This document shows, piece after piece, positions 8,999-17,695 of a DNA stretch of 64,000 bases. Under the pieces are notes generated by a model. It had not been told where the DNA came from. It was given only the letters and a program-made list of their open reading frames with translations, and did no database searches. The stretch's first letter is position 1; each line of letters begins with the position of its first letter. The position numbers and the translations under genes are program-made. The DNA is from CAZCJU01 sp964562175 (GTDB lineage Bacteria > Bacillota > Clostridia > Oscillospirales > CAG-272), in the NCBI GenBank assembly GCA_964562175.1, contig CAZLRV010000011.1, positions 1-64,000 on the forward strand, written 5' to 3'.

Positions 8999-9613
8999 AT
9001 GGTAAGAAAAAAACCTGTAACAACTGCCGAAATTCAGGCAAGAAAAGAAGAAATAATGGAGCAGTGCTTTGAGTGCTACGCCGATAACGGATTTCACGGA
9101 ACGGGAATAAAGTCACTTGCAAAGTATTGCGGATGCACCTCTGCAAATTTGTACACGTACTTTGATAATATAGACGATTTGATAATTCAATCGACGGCTT
9201 TCTGTCTGAAGAAGATAGAGGACGATTTCATGGCAAAAGCCCCGACGGATATTGCCAAGCTGTACGACTTTATCGACGAGGTACCGTATTGGACTGCAGA
9301 AAAGCACGGTAAAAAATACCGTTTGATGTATCAGATATACACGCACCCGAAGTTCATGTCGTACGGAAAGAGCTTTTTTGACGATGTAAACGAAAGATAT
9401 ACCGACTATGCGAAGATATTGCAAACTCAGTACGGTATCCCCTACGAAAAGATGCTGGCATTCATATTTATTCTCGTAAGAGCTTGCGTGCATTATGCTC
9501 TGTTCAGCGATGAATTCTATCTTAAAACACAGCTGGATCTCTTAAAAGAGGTTCTCGCTCAATACATTACAAAGTACAACCCGAAAGCAAAAGCGAATAT
9601 TCTCGGAAAATAA
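8999..9613 (+). CDS. TetR/AcrR family transcriptional regulator
   Basis: 204 residues with an N-terminal helix-turn-helix: residues about 10-55 include KEEIMEQCFECYADNGFHGT and the recognition helix CTSANLYTYFDNIDDL, followed by an alpha-helical ligand domain. ATG 8999 follows AAAGGAG at 8987-8993. The inverted repeat overlapping its promoter suggests autoregulation. The upstream aldolase and downstream surface protein have separate transcription signals, so its targets cannot be inferred. Confidence 0.9.
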   Translation: MVRKKPVTTAEIQARKEEIMEQCFECYADNGFHGTGIKSLAKYCGCTSANLYTYFDNIDDLIIQSTAFCLKKIEDDFMAKAPTDIAKLYDFIDEVPYWTAEKHGKKYRLMYQIYTHPKFMSYGKSFFDDVNERYTDYAKILQTQYGIPYEKMLAFIFILVRACVHYALFSDEFYLKTQLDLLKEVLAQYITKYNPKAKANILGK

Positions 9614-9642
9614 AATACTCGGGGGAGTCCCCCGAGTATTTT
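9612..9642. terminator. strong hairpin after the tetR gene
   Basis: Perfect 14-bp stem AAAATACTCGGGGG (9612-9625) with its complement (9629-9642) and a 3-nt loop. The A/T ends of the stem provide the U-tract in either direction. Confidence 0.85.
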
Positions 9643-9743
9643 AAGCAATGTAAACTAAATCAAAAGCGCAAACCCCAGGCAAAGCAGTATTTTAGGGTAT
9701 ATCCCTTAATATATTTTAGAAGTGAAAAAGGAGATGCTTCAAA

Positions 9744-12700
9744 ATGAAAAAACGGTTTTTAAGTATCGTTGTCACGCTTTGTATGGCACTGTCTGTGATA
9801 GTTGTGCCAACAACACACGTTCACGCCGCCGATTGGATAACGATCACCGAGCGAGATGTAGTTGTTGTCGGAACGACGAGGTTCTCCAAAACGGAAAACA
9901 ACAGCGGTCAGTTCGTCACGCTTAAGGACGGCAATAGCGGTCAGGCAAGCTTGAATACAAGCACGACCCCACCTACATTGACGCTCAAAAACGTAAATGT
10001 GACGTATAAGTCGGCTAATAACTGTGCAATCGGATCGACCTTTGCGCATCTGAAGATCGTGCTTATCGGTAATAACACCGTTACGATCAACGGAGATAAT
10101 TCAATAGCGGTATATTTGCACGGAAATCCGTCGGGCGTAACTCCGGTCGATGCTTCTTACGAGATAACGGGCAACAACGGCACCGATACCAACGGTACGT
10201 TGACGCTCAACGTGGATAGCAAAGACGGCTGCGCAATAGGAACCTCATCTCGAACATCTTTAAAGATAAGCAATACGACGATAACCGCAAATCTGAAGAA
10301 ATCCGGGGCGTGCGCTGTTCACATAAGCTCTCAGGCAAAGTGTGAAATAAACAACACCACATTGAATGTCAACGGCAACGCCAAAGGAACGGACGGAATC
10401 TCCACCAACTCAAGCAATGTTACGATAAACAATTCAAACATAACCATTAAAGACAATACGACTGCCTCAGCCGATAAGGGTTATATGAACGGTATTGTTA
10501 TAAATTCCGCGGCATTGTCAATGAGCGGCGGTAAGTTTACCGCAACCGGTACTCAGGACGGAATTTTTATATCGGATGGTAGCCTTATCGACCTTAACGG
10601 CGTTACCTTGGATATTTCCGGTACTACCCCGGCAAGTGTGTCCACGGTAAACGACCAATCAGTCGGCTTAAATATCGGAGACGCGAACGTCGGTATCACA
10701 TCGGGCAAGAGGGTACATAAGATAACGAACTGTTCGGGTACCATCAAAGCCGATTATCCGATTCCGTTCGGCGGTGATATTGAATTTAAAAACAACAGTC
10801 TCACCCTCAATGCCAAGACAGTCGGACTTTGGGTAGAGATGGACGTAAATGCGACCGTATACGGCGGAAAATTGACTATAACCGTAACAGATGAGGACGC
10901 CAACGGAATTCGTACGGGCAGCAATTCTCGTCTGACCTTCAAGGAGTATTATAACAGCACAACAAAAAAGAACGAGATACCCGAGGTCACCATTACATCG
11001 AGTTATGCGGCAATTTCCCAATATACCGGCTCGCAGATCGATGTTGACAACATAAAGCTGAAGACGACCGCTACCGCCGGTCTCTCAGTCGGCGAAGGCG
11101 CTACTTTCACGTTTAAGAACGGCACATTTGATATGAAGACCACTGTGGACTCATCCATCGGAATTCAAACCTCCGGCACGTTGAATATCGAAGGCGGTTC
11201 TTTGACTACCGATGCAAAGCTGGCACACGCCATCTCAAATCAAGGCAGTAAAGCAGTTACGATATCCGGCGGCACACACACCTTAAAAAGCAGCAGCTAT
11301 GCCTATATTGACAGTAATACGGCCAAAGGTTCGCTTATCGTTACCTCAAGTGCCGCAACTACGTTCAACGGAGGAAACGGCATTCGCGCTTACGGTACCG
11401 TAAAGCTCACCGGCGGTGCATTGAATGTTTTGAATTCCTTAAATCACGCCGTCAACCTGTATGGTACCCTTGACATTTCCGGCGGTAATATGCTTTTGAA
11501 CGACATGGCGACCTACGGCATAATGATGAACGAGGGTTCTGTTTTGAATCTCTCCGGCTCAGGTAAGCTGACAATACCGAATTCGAAAAAAGCCGAAGAC
11601 TCCATGGGTATAGCCGTTGATAAAGCAATGGTGAATCTCAATGGCGGTACGCTGAGCATAGGCGGCAGCACACCTACCGATTCCGATAGAATCGATTATG
11701 CGATCGGTCTAGGCGAGTATGCGGGTACGGATGACTATATAGTTAAATTCAAAGGAACCGATGCAAGCTTAGTCGCCAACAAATATGGTTTAGGACTATC
11801 AGCGAAAGATTACGGCTATTCTCTGATAGAATCAGGTAAAATAACATTTTACGGCGGATCATTTGCAACGTATCCCGCTGTGGCACTCAACGGCACATTT
11901 GCCGTAAAAGCTGGTTTAAGTCCCGACGATTGGAGCTATTTATCCTCGCTTACCGGCGAAAGCTTCATAGCTAACAAATATTTGTCCTTTGAAAGCTCAC
12001 ATACCTGTGTATACGACCAGCAGATAGCGTCGGAGCAACATTTGGCATCCCCCGCTTCATGTACAAGCAAGGCTAAATATTATAAATCTTGCAAAGTCTG
12101 CGGTAAAAACGGCACAGCGACATTTGAATACGGCGATACACCCTCGCACGATTACCGCGATGCTATAAAGAACGATTCGACCTTAAAGACTGCCGGTACG
12201 TGTCAAAACGAGGCGGTTTATAACTACAGCTGTACTAAGTGCGGTGCGGTTGAGGTAAGCAATACACATACCTTCCTCGGCGACAAGAATCCTGCCAACC
12301 ACTCCGGCGGCACAAGGCTTGAGGGTTATGTGGCAAAGAACCACAATACACAGACAAACGGCTACTCCGGTGACACGATATGCAATGGCTGTGGTGGAAC
12401 GATAGCAACCGGTACTTACGACTATGTAAATTCTCATAACGGCAACGCATACGGTCACGATGCAACACATCACTGGAAGATATGTGATGTTGTAGGCTGT
12501 GGCGTAGTTGTATCAGACTCAAAAACAGCTCACTACTCAGATATAGCGGCAAACAAAGCAACCTGTCAAAGGAAGGCTGTATGCGACGCCTGCGGCGAGC
12601 AATACGGCACTCTCGGCAGCCACGCATGGGAAACAGGCGATTGGACCTACAAGGCAGCTGACGGACACGGACACAGCTGTACGACCTCCGGCTGTACTGC

Positions 12701-14744
12701 AATAGATAAGCACCCGCACACACCCGACCACGAGGGCAATGCGACCGAGGAATATGCAATAAAGTGCAGAGATTGCGATTATGTTATCCAAGAACAGCTT
12801 GCACACACCTGTAAGTTTGACAAGCAAATAGCGGAAGCGGAATTCTTAAAGAGCGGTGCTACCTGCATAGCCAAGGCTTTGTATTACAAGTCATGCTCTT
12901 GCGGTAAGCACGGCACGGAGACATTTGAGTACGGCAGTCTTGCCGCTCACACATGGGAAACAGGCGCTTGGACCTACAAGGAAGCCGACGGACACGGACA
13001 CAGCTGTACGACCTCCGGCTGTACTGCAATAGATAAGCACCCGCACACACCCGACCACGAGGGCAATGCGACCGAGGAATATGCAATAAAGTGCAGAGAT
13101 TGCGATTATGTTATCCAAGAACAGCTTGCACACACCTGTAAGTTTGACAAGCAAATAGCGGAAGCGGAATTCTTAAAGAGCGGTGCTACCTGCATAGCCA
13201 AGGCTTTGTATTACAAGTCATGCTCTTGCGGTAAGCACGGTACGGAGACATTTGAGTACGGCGACTACGCAGCACACGATTACACCTCTAAGATCAAAAA
13301 CACTTCCACGGTAATATCAGTCGGCACCTGCAAGAACGAGGCGGTATATAACTACTCCTGCTCCGTATGCGGTGCAGTGGAGAACAGCTCCACCCATACC
13401 TTTAAGGGTGACAAGGACTCCTCCAAGCATGAAGGCGGTACAAGACTTGACGGCTATGTGGCAAAGAACCACAATACACAGACAAACGGCTACTCCGGTG
13501 ATACGATATGCGAGAGCTGTGGAGAAACGATAGCAACCGGTACATACGATTATGTTGAGCCTCACAACTCCAACGGACTCGATGTTACCACATCGATACA
13601 CACCATAAAGTGCGACGTTCCCGGATGCGATCATATAGAAAAGACCGAGCTGCATTACTCCGACAAGCCGGAAAACAAGGCAACTTGTCAAAAGAAAGCA
13701 GTATGTGACGTTTGTAAATTACAGTACGGCGAGAAAGCCGACCACAGCTACGAAACGGGCAGTTGGACCTACAAGGAAGCCGACGGACACGGACACAGCT
13801 GTACGACCTCCGGCTGTACTGCAATAGATAAGCACCCGCACACACCCGACCACGAGGGCAATGCGACCGAGGAATATGCAATAAAGTGCAGAGATTGCGA
13901 TTATGTTATCCAAGAACAGCTTGCACACACCTGTAAGTTTGACAAGCAAATAGCGGAAGAGAAATTCTTAAAGAGCGGTGCTACCTGCACGGCAAAGGCC
14001 TTGTATTACAAGTCATGCTCTTGCGGTAAGCACGGCACCGAGACATTTGAGTACGGCGAGCCTCTCGACCATACCCCGAGTGAGACATGGTCAAAGAACG
14101 AGGGCGGTCACTGGAAGGATTGCTCCGTTGTAGGCTGTGGCGTTATAGTAAGCAATACATATGCCGAGCATGATTTCGAGTGGAAGATAGACAAGGAAGC
14201 GGCGATAGGCGAAACCGGCTTAAAGCATCAGGAATGCAGGATCTGCCACTACGAGAAGTCACCTGTCACAATAGACGCACTTACACCCGATACCGAAGCA
14301 CCCGTTGAGGATACCGAGCCGACAACACCCTCTAACCCCAACACCGAAAAAGTACCTCCGGAAGAAGATCCCGATCAGACCACCGCTCCGGAAGAAGATC
14401 CCGATCAAACTACCGCTTCGGAAGAAGATCCCGATCAGACCACCGCTCCGGAAGAAGATCCCGATCAGACCACCGCTCCGGAAGAAGATCCCGATCAAAC
14501 TACAGCTCCGGAAGAAGATCCCGATCAAACTACAGCTCCGGAAGAAGATCCCGATCAGACTACCGCGCCGGAAGAAGATCCCGATCAGACTACTGTTCCC
14601 GACGGTACGACTTCTCCCGATGAGCCTATTGTTACACCTCCTACAGGTGACAATATGATACTTTGGGTGCTTGCACTCTCTGTATCCGCATTGGGAATCA
14701 TAACAACGGTAATCTACTTCAACAAAAGAAAAAATATTAGATAA
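9744..14744 (+). CDS. giant sortase-anchored beta-helix / Cys-rich repeat surface protein
   Basis: 1,666 residues. A signal peptide (MKKRFLSIVV..., likely cleaved after VHA at 26-28) leads into about 720 residues of short Asn/Thr/Gly-rich strands (patterns such as SGGTHTL, NGGTLSIGG), typical of a secreted right-handed beta-helix. Residues about 752-1510 are Cys/His-rich modules of recurring form HTC...SC..KA.YYKSC.CGK.GT.TFEYG, H.H.C...GC and CR.C, which look like zinc-ribbon or disulfide folds. Three of these are almost identical at DNA level. Residues about 1540-1619 are eight copies of EEDPDQTTAP, a flexible wall-spanning stalk. The C-terminus has PPTGD (a variant of LPXTG, near residue 1631), a hydrophobic segment and RKNIR, so sortase anchoring is likely. 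AAGGAG at 9728-9733 supports the start. It is probably an adhesin or host/polysaccharide-contact protein; the ligand is unknown. Confidence 0.85.
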   Translation: MKKRFLSIVVTLCMALSVIVVPTTHVHAADWITITERDVVVVGTTRFSKTENNSGQFVTLKDGNSGQASLNTSTTPPTLTLKNVNVTYKSANNCAIGSTFAHLKIVLIGNNTVTINGDNSIAVYLHGNPSGVTPVDASYEITGNNGTDTNGTLTLNVDSKDGCAIGTSSRTSLKISNTTITANLKKSGACAVHISSQAKCEINNTTLNVNGNAKGTDGISTNSSNVTINNSNITIKDNTTASADKGYMNGIVINSAALSMSGGKFTATGTQDGIFISDGSLIDLNGVTLDISGTTPASVSTVNDQSVGLNIGDANVGITSGKRVHKITNCSGTIKADYPIPFGGDIEFKNNSLTLNAKTVGLWVEMDVNATVYGGKLTITVTDEDANGIRTGSNSRLTFKEYYNSTTKKNEIPEVTITSSYAAISQYTGSQIDVDNIKLKTTATAGLSVGEGATFTFKNGTFDMKTTVDSSIGIQTSGTLNIEGGSLTTDAKLAHAISNQGSKAVTISGGTHTLKSSSYAYIDSNTAKGSLIVTSSAATTFNGGNGIRAYGTVKLTGGALNVLNSLNHAVNLYGTLDISGGNMLLNDMATYGIMMNEGSVLNLSGSGKLTIPNSKKAEDSMGIAVDKAMVNLNGGTLSIGGSTPTDSDRIDYAIGLGEYAGTDDYIVKFKGTDASLVANKYGLGLSAKDYGYSLIESGKITFYGGSFATYPAVALNGTFAVKAGLSPDDWSYLSSLTGESFIANKYLSFESSHTCVYDQQIASEQHLASPASCTSKAKYYKSCKVCGKNGTATFEYGDTPSHDYRDAIKNDSTLKTAGTCQNEAVYNYSCTKCGAVEVSNTHTFLGDKNPANHSGGTRLEGYVAKNHNTQTNGYSGDTICNGCGGTIATGTYDYVNSHNGNAYGHDATHHWKICDVVGCGVVVSDSKTAHYSDIAANKATCQRKAVCDACGEQYGTLGSHAWETGDWTYKAADGHGHSCTTSGCTAIDKHPHTPDHEGNATEEYAIKCRDCDYVIQEQLAHTCKFDKQIAEAEFLKSGATCIAKALYYKSCSCGKHGTETFEYGSLAAHTWETGAWTYKEADGHGHSCTTSGCTAIDKHPHTPDHEGNATEEYAIKCRDCDYVIQEQLAHTCKFDKQIAEAEFLKSGATCIAKALYYKSCSCGKHGTETFEYGDYAAHDYTSKIKNTSTVISVGTCKNEAVYNYSCSVCGAVENSSTHTFKGDKDSSKHEGGTRLDGYVAKNHNTQTNGYSGDTICESCGETIATGTYDYVEPHNSNGLDVTTSIHTIKCDVPGCDHIEKTELHYSDKPENKATCQKKAVCDVCKLQYGEKADHSYETGSWTYKEADGHGHSCTTSGCTAIDKHPHTPDHEGNATEEYAIKCRDCDYVIQEQLAHTCKFDKQIAEEKFLKSGATCTAKALYYKSCSCGKHGTETFEYGEPLDHTPSETWSKNEGGHWKDCSVVGCGVIVSNTYAEHDFEWKIDKEAAIGETGLKHQECRICHYEKSPVTIDALTPDTEAPVEDTEPTTPSNPNTEKVPPEEDPDQTTAPEEDPDQTTASEEDPDQTTAPEEDPDQTTAPEEDPDQTTAPEEDPDQTTAPEEDPDQTTAPEEDPDQTTVPDGTTSPDEPIVTPPTGDNMILWVLALSVSALGIITTVIYFNKRKNIR
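12642..14057 (+). repeat. three near-identical 294-nt coding repeats
   Basis: Copies at 12642-12935, 12969-13262 and 13764-14057 lie within the surface-protein gene. Offsets are exactly 327 and 795 nt. The DNA is almost the same in all three (each runs from TGGACCTACAAGG to TTTGAGTACGGC), including synonymous positions, which indicates recent duplication or gene conversion. Each encodes GHGHSCTTSGC...RDCDY...HTCKFDKQIA...SCSCGKHG. Confidence 0.95.
14361..14600 (+). repeat. eight tandem 30-nt repeats (EEDPDQTTAP stalk)
   Basis: Units begin with GAAGAAGATC at 14361, 14391, 14421, 14451, 14481, 14511, 14541 and 14571. They differ at only a few positions (CAGACC/CAAACT, GCTCCG/GCTTCG). Copy number is likely to vary between strains by slippage or recombination. 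Confidence 0.98.
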
Positions 14745-14755
14745 CAAATGACATA

Positions 14756-14784
14756 GGGCGGCGGCGCTTGAACCGCCGTCGCCC
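14756..14784 (+). terminator. GC-rich hairpin after the surface-protein gene
   Basis: GGGCGGCGGC (14756-14765) with GCCGTCGCCC (14775-14784), 10 bp with one wobble pair. No T-run follows directly. A second inverted repeat, CCAAGC...GCTTGG flanked by T-run and A-run, lies at about 14803-14843. Confidence 0.6.
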
Positions 14785-14868
14785 ACCCCTTCCACTGTGC
14801 TTTTTTCCAAGCACTCAAGCACGCTTGGCGTTTGGAAAAAAATATAGAATTAAAGGATCACCCAACAA

Positions 14869-15267
14869 ATGAAAAACGAAAAAGCTTACTCTCTCAAATG
14901 CACAAAGCATATGCGTTCCGTCATATGCGTCATCTCTCTTCTTCTCGTATTTTGCTTTGCTCTGTCCTGCACCTCCTGCAGCGGCAAAAACAAGGCGGTG
15001 AAATTCAAGGGGCGTTGGCAGTACGGCGAAAATATAGTTTACGAATTTGACGGTGTGAACAAGGGCTGTCTGATCAGCGGTGATGCTCACTATGATTACA
15101 GCTATACGGTAGTCGGCGATCGACTGAATATAGATTTTGCCGAAGAAAATGTCATTGACTGCGATTACACCTACTCAATAAAAGGTAATAAGCTGACCTT
15201 AATAGGCGGCGAGCATACAGCAGAGCCGGGTAAGGCATACGAGCTTAAAAAAATAGCCGATAACTGA
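14869..15267 (+). CDS. small predicted lipoprotein
   Basis: 132 residues. A basic N-terminus (MKNEKAYSLKCTKHMR) precedes a hydrophobic segment ending in ALSCTSCSGK, an imperfect lipobox. The remainder is a small beta-rich domain (FKGRWQYGENIVYEFDG..., ..YSIKGNKLTLIGG) resembling the DUF5640-type lipocalin-like domains of clostridial lipoproteins. ATG 14869 follows AAAGGATC. Its position directly after the surface-protein gene suggests a related envelope location only. Function unknown. Confidence 0.65.
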   Translation: MKNEKAYSLKCTKHMRSVICVISLLLVFCFALSCTSCSGKNKAVKFKGRWQYGENIVYEFDGVNKGCLISGDAHYDYSYTVVGDRLNIDFAEENVIDCDYTYSIKGNKLTLIGGEHTAEPGKAYELKKIADN

Positions 15268-15270
15268 AAA

Positions 15271-15309
15271 TTGCGACATACGGGTCGACCGTATGTCGCA
15301 ATATTTTTT
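15271..15309. terminator. terminator between convergent genes
   Basis: Perfect 13-bp stem TTGCGACATACGG (15271-15283) with CCGTATGTCGCAA (15289-15301), then a T-rich tract on the plus strand (15302-15309). Confidence 0.9.
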
Positions 15310-15317
15310 GTTTTATT

Positions 15318-16145
15318 TTATTCTTCTTCTTTATCTTTTTTTACCGTCGGGATAAAATAGCGTGCTATGCTCTTTTTATCTCGGTTTTTCACATAGAAGA
15401 AGCCTATCACGCCGAATGCCACGGCACCTATGAAATTTACGAACAGGTCCTTCATCGTGTCCCTTATTCCGATATCAAGGTAACCGTCAACGGTGTATTG
15501 CTCCCCCGACGCTGTCGTTATGACCGTGCTTACGACATCCTTTACACGCACGGGAATGTTGCTGTTTGTTTTGTCGAAGCTGACGCTTGAAAAGCTCTTG
15601 ACAACGGTGTCCTTTTGCATATCAAGTGCGAAAAACGTATCCATTCCGTATTCGAAGAACTCCCAAAGCACGCCGACGGTCATTGAAAAGCAAAATGCGA
15701 CGAGTGAGAGATACAGCGGAGATAGGTTTATGCTCTTTGCGTTTCGGTTCAGCAGATCGACGAGTGCGAAGCCGACGGCGGCGAACAGAAAGCCGTTTAT
15801 CGTATGGAGCATAGTATCCCAACCGGGTATTTTTATGTAATAGCAGTTTATCTCGCCGAGTATCTCGGCTGAAAATATGAATAAGAATATTATGCATTCA
15901 AGCACGGTGGGCAGCTCGACATTGAGCTTCTTTTCAATAAACGGCGGAATTAAGAAAAGCACCAGCGAAAGCAAGCATATCATCGCATTCTCGTAGCTTC
16001 CGAGTACTATCGAACGTACCAGCACGCCCAGCACGAGCAGACGCAAAAACGAATAAACGACAAAAGATATTTTATTTTCTTTTATCGTTTTTCTAAGCTC
16101 ATATCGCAGACCTCTCTTTTTCACCCTCTTGTTCTTTTTTTCCAT
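15318..16145 (-). CDS. multi-pass membrane protein, DUF2238-like
   Basis: 275 residues from ATG 16145 (MEKKNKRVKK), which has AAGGA about 10 nt upstream; a GTG at 16178 would extend it by 11 residues without a good ribosome site. There are about seven hydrophobic segments with conserved-looking polar motifs inside the membrane region: IPGWDTMLHTINGF, LWEFFEYGMD and DTMKDLFVNFIGA. These Asp/His/Glu signatures resemble the DUF2238/YjdF family of predicted membrane proteins. Function unknown. The gene overlaps the 3' end of the FliB-like gene by 47 nt, so the two are cotranscribed. Confidence 0.65.
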   Translation of the reverse strand: MEKKNKRVKKRGLRYELRKTIKENKISFVVYSFLRLLVLGVLVRSIVLGSYENAMICLLSLVLFLIPPFIEKKLNVELPTVLECIIFLFIFSAEILGEINCYYIKIPGWDTMLHTINGFLFAAVGFALVDLLNRNAKSINLSPLYLSLVAFCFSMTVGVLWEFFEYGMDTFFALDMQKDTVVKSFSSVSFDKTNSNIPVRVKDVVSTVITTASGEQYTVDGYLDIGIRDTMKDLFVNFIGAVAFGVIGFFYVKNRDKKSIARYFIPTVKKDKEEE

Positions 16146-17217
16146 TTTTTTCAGTTCCTTTATATTTTTTAACGGCACCGTTATATACGATGCGTGCGTT
16201 TTTGTAAAACGATGAATGCTCTACACAGCGAAACAGATCGGCTACGCAATCGCAGAACGCCGTTTTTATATCACGCCTCCCCTCATACGCCGCAAGCGTA
16301 TGGCACACGCAAGAAAAGTGCAGCATGAGATAAAGCACCGAAAACGACACCGCCGCAAATTCGGGCGTGCAAGCCGAGTCCGAAAACGGGAAATTCTCAT
16401 AAAAAATATGGTTCAAAAGTATCGCCTCGTAATATTTCTCATGTTCGGGCATAACGGTCTTGTAAATTTCCTCGCTCATGATAAAAAGCTCGGCGGGCGT
16501 TTTTTCTCCTTTGTTCAAAAACTCGATGCATTCCCTGCCCGCTTTGACGAGTGAGGGATTGCTTTCTCCGAGCACCGACACAAGCTCATCCATGAGAAAC
16601 AGAACGAAATCAAGCTCGGAATACACAATGCCGCACGTAGCGCCCGTGCAGAGCTGCGCTATACGCTCGACTCTATCCCTTACACTGCCCTCTCCGCTCA
16701 TGATATCAAGGCACTTTTCTCTTATTCCGTCCTTGTATTCGATGTCATATGGCTTTTTCGGAATGTATCCGCCGTATTCCCTGCTTATGCACTCGAATTT
16801 GAGCTTTTCGCCTTGCATAAGAAGCTCCACCGTTTTTTCACAGCTGTTTGAGCATACGACCTCGGCACAGCTCCACATTCTGACACACCGAGGGTACATT
16901 TTGCATACCCTCGGTATGCTCTCCTCGCCGCACTCTCTTTGAAGTGAGCAATAGCCCTCCGCATCGACCATGGGACAGCGACCGTCCTCGCCGTCGCGTA
17001 AAAAGCCGTATTCGTCCGGATCCGGCATAGGCGACATCGTTAATGCTCTGTCAATGTTTTTTCTCAACCGTCTTGAGCATTTCAGAGATGAGAGGGAAAA
17101 ATATTCCCTCTCCGACAGCGGTATGAGCCAGCCGCCGCAACAGACATGGCGGCATTCTCCGCATTTGCATTTGAAGTCTTTAAGGTAGGAAGGCGTGCGA
17201 ATAGTGATACTTTCCAT
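16099..17217 (-). CDS. FliB-like Cys-rich protein (flagellin lysine-N-methylase family)
   Basis: 372 residues opening with the Cys cluster CKCGECRHVCCGGW. Further Cys pairs follow (CPMVDAEGYC, IPRVCKMYPRC, EVVCSNSCE), the pattern of the FliB/YkgJ-like family that probably holds an iron-sulfur cluster or zinc. FliB methylates flagellin lysines in Salmonella. No flagellar genes are present in this window, so the substrate here is open and the family name may mislead. It is followed, with overlap, by the membrane protein gene. Confidence 0.75.
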   Translation of the reverse strand: MESITIRTPSYLKDFKCKCGECRHVCCGGWLIPLSEREYFSLSSLKCSRRLRKNIDRALTMSPMPDPDEYGFLRDGEDGRCPMVDAEGYCSLQRECGEESIPRVCKMYPRCVRMWSCAEVVCSNSCEKTVELLMQGEKLKFECISREYGGYIPKKPYDIEYKDGIREKCLDIMSGEGSVRDRVERIAQLCTGATCGIVYSELDFVLFLMDELVSVLGESNPSLVKAGRECIEFLNKGEKTPAELFIMSEEIYKTVMPEHEKYYEAILLNHIFYENFPFSDSACTPEFAAVSFSVLYLMLHFSCVCHTLAAYEGRRDIKTAFCDCVADLFRCVEHSSFYKNARIVYNGAVKKYKGTEKNGKKEQEGEKERSAI

Positions 17218-17356
17218 ATATTTACGCTTTGATAATCGTAGATTTTTACGTAATTATACCACCGAAAAAAACGCATTTTCAAGAGCAAGATGAAAATATT
17301 CGATTTATTAAATTTAACATTTTTTGGTAAATTTTTGTACGTTTATCAACTGCACG

Positions 17357-17560
17357 TCATTTGCGATTCAAGGGGTTAAATTCCTCGCTCAGCCCCGCAA
17401 CGAGTGAGGTCATTTCCTCCTTTGTGGTTATTCCTCTTGCCCTCTCGGTCACGCATTTTCTTTCCTCGTCGGTAAGTGCCGTAAAAAACCGCATTGCGGG
17501 CAAATTTTTTTTCAGAGCCGCGGAAAAGCCGCACGGAAGCTCGTTGTCCGATTCGTACAT
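17357..17560 (-). CDS. small conserved protein, 67 residues
   Basis: Encodes MYESDNELPCGFSAALKKN followed by a helical region (FFTALTDEERKCVTERARG, TTKEEMTSLVAGL). The layout Gly-Phe-x2-Ala-Leu...Asn-x2-Ala-Met-x2-Phe...Leu-x4-Arg/Lys...Ala recalls small uncharacterised Clostridia proteins and the C-terminal helices of YdeI-type proteins. It has no signal or membrane segment. The ATG is preceded by a GGAGGG-like site on the minus strand. Function unknown. Confidence 0.6.
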   Translation of the reverse strand: MYESDNELPCGFSAALKKNLPAMRFFTALTDEERKCVTERARGITTKEEMTSLVAGLSEEFNPLNRK

Positions 17561-17617
17561 ATTTTCCCTCCGTTATATTAAAATACGATAGATATTATAC
17601 GCAAAGGCAAAAAATAT

Positions 17618-17676
17618 ATGCACCACATACAACGAATGTGGTGCATATTGCACACACATACAATGAGTGTGGTGCA
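17618..17676 (-). terminator. twin hairpins / terminator after the AI-2E exporter gene
   Basis: Two tandem, nearly identical palindromes: TGCACCACAT...ATGTGGTGCA (17619-17645) and TGCACACAC...GTGTGGTGCA (17649-17676). Read on the minus strand, the second hairpin met (17645 to 17619) is followed by TATATTTTTTG, so it should act as an intrinsic terminator. Confidence 0.75.
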
Positions 17677-17695
17677 TGATTGCAAGCATTGCAAT

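Noticed and set aside
9643..9743. Possible c-di-GMP riboswitch before the surface-protein gene (GCGCAAA, GGCAAAGC pieces)
   Set aside because: The pieces are not in the order and pairing context of either c-di-GMP class, and the segment is too short.
12183..13949. Several repeated open frames on the minus strand within the surface-protein gene
   Set aside because: They are mirror images of the repeated coding modules, identical to each other only because the sense repeats are identical.
14361..14600. CRISPR-like regular 30-nt repeats
   Set aside because: The repeats are directly adjacent without spacers, keep the reading frame and encode a low-complexity stalk.
14259..14822. Minus-strand frame with repeated IGIFFRSGSL units
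   Set aside because: Antisense reading of the 30-nt stalk repeat; no promoter or ribosome site.
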